Below are positions 13,253 through 15,302 of a DNA stretch of 15,302 nucleotides, piece by piece. A program made the translations under genes and the position numbers. How positions within the stretch are numbered: the first letter of the stretch is position 1; each line of letters begins with the position of its first letter. The stretch is from Alistipes sp. (GTDB lineage: Bacteria; Bacteroidota; Bacteroidia; Bacteroidales; Rikenellaceae), in assembly GCA_017561105.1 (NCBI GenBank), contig JAFZDR010000081.1:1-15302 (forward strand), read 5' to 3'. Under the pieces are notes generated by a model. It made no database searches. It saw nothing but the letters and a program-made list of their open reading frames with translations, and had not been told where the DNA came from.

Positions 13253-14620
13253 CTATTTTATTCCATACTTTGTGGCAATGACTTTGCGACTCTGATCCAG
13301 CTTTGCCAGGTTGCTGTATGCCAACTCGCGCATCTTCTCCCAAGGGTAGAATGGTGCAGTTTCGCACTCGATAGGCAGGTAGAGGTCGTTCTCGTTGAGC
13401 ATCGAACGCACCAGCACCTCACCGTGCTTGTTGCGATAGAGTACAATCTGCAGATTGGCTGCCATAGGGATGATTTTGCTGAATGGTATAGTCGTAACGG
13501 TACGCTCCCAATCTTCGCTATATTGGAGATGACAATCCTTGTATCCGAGTACGCCGAGCAGAGGAATTACATACGAATCGTGTGTAAAGCGGATATTTGC
13601 AACATTTGGGTTTTTGCCGGCAATGGCCTCGTCAATTTTCGATGCCACATCGTCCACTAATGGACGAATAAACGAAGCGAGAGCCTCGGAGAATGGATTG
13701 CCAAAGCCACCTGTCCACTGCGTCCAGGTGATAGAGTGGTATTGGTAGAAGTTGTAGAGCTCCTCCGCATTGAATATCTTGTCGATTATGGCACCACCGC
13801 CCATCTCGAAGTTCTCGGCGAAGAGCAACAGATAGAGTGTGTCGTAGGCGAAGTGAAAGAGCGATTTTATATTGCATTTCTCGACAAGGAGCTCGGGGTT
13901 TGTAACCAACTTGGCGATGCAGGAACTCATATCCTGCTTGCTTGCCCACTCGTCGCGGCGGATAAGCCAAGGACCACAACTTCTTATGTGGCGATAGAGC
14001 TTATAGTAGTCGCTTGTAACCTTCGATGTGGCTGTTATAGGTCGCAACATAGGCAGATAGCTCTCTCGAGCCTCCATCTCCACGGGGATAGTCGAGTTTC
14101 CCTCCTTCAGACCATCGACAAATGCCGCCATCGAGAATACGCAACGCATCTTTGTGCTCGATTTGCCCTCGATAGAGCCACTGTCAAATAGGCTCTTGAA
14201 GTTGCTATAGGCGCGACGACCGATACCTCTCAACTGTTTTTGTCCGAGAGCCGACAACTCGCCCGACTTGCCATCCTGCTCGGCTGCAGCCTTCGCTAAA
14301 ATCTGCTGTGCCTGCTTGCCAAGGTCGGTCAATATGCCCAACTCGTTGGCGAGTTTGTATGTTGCACCCAACTTTACAAATGTTGTGTCGCGTGTCTCAT
14401 AGCGCGAACCGTGGCGACTAACCATCGAGAAGTAGAAAGGCTTATACCCCTTTGGCGCTGGGCTCATATCACCAATCGACACCTGTCCGTAGGTCGTGAT
14501 GGACGGAATAGAGAGGTGCGAGTTGGCTTTGATAACTTCGCGTACGGCTTGTGGATTCTGTGCCGTAGCCGACAGAATAATCGCAACTAAGGCAATCAGT
14601 GTAGAGATAGGTCGCTTCAT
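13253..14620 (-). CDS. Secreted histidine acid phosphatase, tandem copy 3 (first in operon)
   Basis: This 455-residue clade-2 histidine phosphatase is the promoter-proximal gene of the six-gene operon. Its signal peptide is about 1-20 (AIILSATA-Q). RHGSR is at 69-73 (nucleophile His70), the third arginine is Arg159 in KSSTKMRCVFSM, and HD is at 347-348 in RFTHDSYVIPLL. As in copy 2, RHGSRY is followed by Glu rather than x-Pro. The C-terminal 'VLYRNKHGEVLVRSMLNENDLYLPIEC.TAPFYPW' region (residues about 393-427) is the most conserved part among the three copies. The lid region 195-240 is unlike the others. The ATG at 14618-14620 lies about 15 bases from the predicted transcription start, so the leader is very short. 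The phosphatase class is firm; the substrate is unknown. Confidence 0.88.
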   Translation of the reverse strand: MKRPISTLIALVAIILSATAQNPQAVREVIKANSHLSIPSITTYGQVSIGDMSPAPKGYKPFYFSMVSRHGSRYETRDTTFVKLGATYKLANELGILTDLGKQAQQILAKAAAEQDGKSGELSALGQKQLRGIGRRAYSNFKSLFDSGSIEGKSSTKMRCVFSMAAFVDGLKEGNSTIPVEMEARESYLPMLRPITATSKVTSDYYKLYRHIRSCGPWLIRRDEWASKQDMSSCIAKLVTNPELLVEKCNIKSLFHFAYDTLYLLLFAENFEMGGGAIIDKIFNAEELYNFYQYHSITWTQWTGGFGNPFSEALASFIRPLVDDVASKIDEAIAGKNPNVANIRFTHDSYVIPLLGVLGYKDCHLQYSEDWERTVTTIPFSKIIPMAANLQIVLYRNKHGEVLVRSMLNENDLYLPIECETAPFYPWEKMRELAYSNLAKLDQSRKVIATKYGIK

Positions 14621-14639
14621 ATTGGTAGTTTTATCTCCA

Positions 14640-14670
14640 CAAAGATATATTTTTTATTCTGTTTTTCAAA
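14640..14670 (-). promoter_or_regulatory. Promoter of the phosphatase-murK-murQ operon
   Basis: On the minus strand TTTG (14667-14670), a 19-base spacer, then TATCTTTG (14640-14647) match the Bacteroidota -33 and -7 elements perfectly, spacing included. The predicted start is near 14634. It is the best promoter in the window. No other consensus promoter sits in the small gaps between the six downstream genes, so it probably serves them all. Confidence 0.75.
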
Positions 14671-14677
14671 ACAGAAT
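14656..14677. repeat. Inverted repeat over the -33 box, candidate operator
   Basis: ATTCTGTTTT (14656-14665) and AAAACAGAAT (14668-14677) are perfect 10-base reverse complements separated by TC. The -33 TTTG lies in the right half. Neither strand has a T-run after it, so it is not a terminator. A dimeric regulator bound here would block or position RNA polymerase. Confidence 0.5.
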
Positions 14678-14683
14678 AGTCCT

Positions 14684-14723
14684 AAAAAAGAGAGTCATCG
14701 CTCTATTTGCGGCGATGACTCTC
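14684..14723 (-). terminator. Terminator of cysQ, folded into the end of the coding region
   Basis: On the minus strand 14713-14723 pairs perfectly with 14690-14700 (11 bp; a further C-G and a G-U extend it), followed by six T (14684-14689). The 5' arm encodes the last Ser-His-Arg region of CysQ, and the TAG stop (14703-14705) is in the loop. Confidence 0.85.
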
Positions 14724-15302
14724 AAACCAAGGGTTGTGCAGGTTCTCTTTGTTGTAGCAGAGTGGTTGTTGATCGGGTAGAGAGTGCGTTACTCCTCCCG
14801 CCTCGGCCAATATCAGTTCGGCTGCGGCGGTATCCCATTCGTAGGTCGTGGTGGTGCGAGGGTAGTAGTCGATAACGCCCTCGGCCATAAGGCAAAACTT
14901 GTAGGAACTGCCCTGCTCGATGACCTCGATATCGTGGTACTTCTCGCGCATCTTTTCGATGTAGAGGGCTGTCTCGGCAGTCTGGTGCGAGCGCGAAACG
15001 GCGATGCGGAACCTATCGTGAGCGGCTGTTGTGAGTGGTAACTTCTGCGCCCTGCTGCGAATATCGTCGTTGGTGTAGTGTGCATTTTCGTCGGGTGCTA
15101 TATTCTCCAGCAACATTGCGCCAAAACCCTGCTCTGCGAAGAATACCCTCTTCAGATAAGGGACATACACGATTGCGCATATACACCTATTCTCCGCCAT
15201 GAGGGCGATATTTACCGTAAATTCGTTGTTTCCCTTGATAAATTCGATAGTGCCATCCAGCGGATCTACCAACCAAAACATCTCCCAATTTTTGCGCTCG
15301 TC
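14703..15302 (-). CDS. cysQ: 3'(2'),5'-bisphosphate nucleotidase CysQ / IMPase family, C-terminal part
   Basis: CysQ-type phosphatases hydrolyse 3'-phosphoadenosine 5'-phosphate to AMP and depend on Mg2+ (Li+-sensitive class). The reading frame is open to the right edge and reads DERKNWEMFWLVDPLDGT, so the internal ATG at 15279-15281 is not the start and the gene continues outside the window. WLVDPLDGT is the family's metal-binding motif (the two Asp). YEWDTAAAELILAEAGG, about 50 residues before the end, is the second signature, with the metal-binding Asp of WD. The end is PWFESHRRK. 199 residues are visible of an expected 260-280. CysQ is favoured over plain inositol monophosphatase by the 'E.R..W..FWLVDPLDGT.EFI' context. 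It has its own terminator and is separate from the phosphatase operon. Confidence 0.9.
   Translation of the reverse strand, partial: DERKNWEMFWLVDPLDGTIEFIKGNNEFTVNIALMAENRCICAIVYVPYLKRVFFAEQGFGAMLLENIAPDENAHYTNDDIRSRAQKLPLTTAAHDRFRIAVSRSHQTAETALYIEKMREKYHDIEVIEQGSSYKFCLMAEGVIDYYPRTTTTYEWDTAAAELILAEAGGVTHSLPDQQPLCYNKENLHNPWFESHRRK

Noticed and set aside
13736..14191. A 151-codon plus-strand frame, with similar frames opposite the other two phosphatases
   Set aside because: The frames recur because the phosphatase genes are paralogous, so their antisense strands are too; no sign of an independent coding constraint.
14656..14677. Hairpin read as a terminator between cysQ and the phosphatase operon
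   Set aside because: No T-tract follows on either strand, and cysQ already has a much better terminator; an operator-like role fits better.
14703..15281. cysQ starting at the internal ATG at 15279-15281
   Set aside because: The frame continues to the window edge with conserved residues (DERKNWE) directly before WLVDPLDGT, so this Met is internal.

Overview
The window looks like a piece of a Bacteroidales chromosome of roughly even base composition, possibly Rikenellaceae/Alistipes-like (that finer placement is a guess). The order-level call rests on Bacteroidota-type promoters (TTTG at -33, TAnnTTTG at -7), a DUF4491 membrane protein, an ExbB / 4-TM protein / ExbD / ExbD cluster, a BadF/BadG-type sugar kinase next to murQ, and lipoprotein or signal-peptide starts typical of the group. 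Nothing looks mobile: there is no IS element, phage gene, CRISPR array or intact tRNA.

Layout: (1) positions 1-295, minus strand, the N-terminus of glycine dehydrogenase gcvP, with its own promoter. (2) 377-3878, minus strand, a compact housekeeping operon transcribed trxB -> DUF4491 protein -> rnz -> TrmH/SpoU RNA methyltransferase -> maf. It ends in a hairpin terminator that spans the maf stop codon. (3) 3879-4186, a divergent promoter region with a long leader in front of exbB. (4) 4187-6506, plus strand, exbB - 4-TM protein - exbD - exbD, a proton-channel energiser cluster, followed by a strong GNRA-loop terminator. (5) 6580-14620, minus strand, six closely packed genes transcribed as three tandem histidine acid phosphatases -> murK-like kinase -> DUF6259-like TIM-barrel lipoprotein -> murQ. 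One excellent promoter lies at the head and a (probably bidirectional) terminator at the tail. (6) 14703-15302, minus strand, cysQ running off the right edge, with a terminator folded into its last codons.

The most interesting region is the six-gene operon. MurK and MurQ make the classical MurNAc -> MurNAc-6-P -> GlcNAc-6-P route for peptidoglycan sugar salvage. The genes around them are not the usual partners: an exported lipoprotein with a probable glycoside-hydrolase barrel, and three secreted phosphatase paralogues. My inference is that this is a peptidoglycan (or other phosphorylated amino-sugar glycan) scavenging locus. In this view the phosphatases strip phosphate and the lipoprotein releases a monosaccharide outside the cytoplasm, for import and processing by MurK and MurQ. 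No transporter is visible in the operon.
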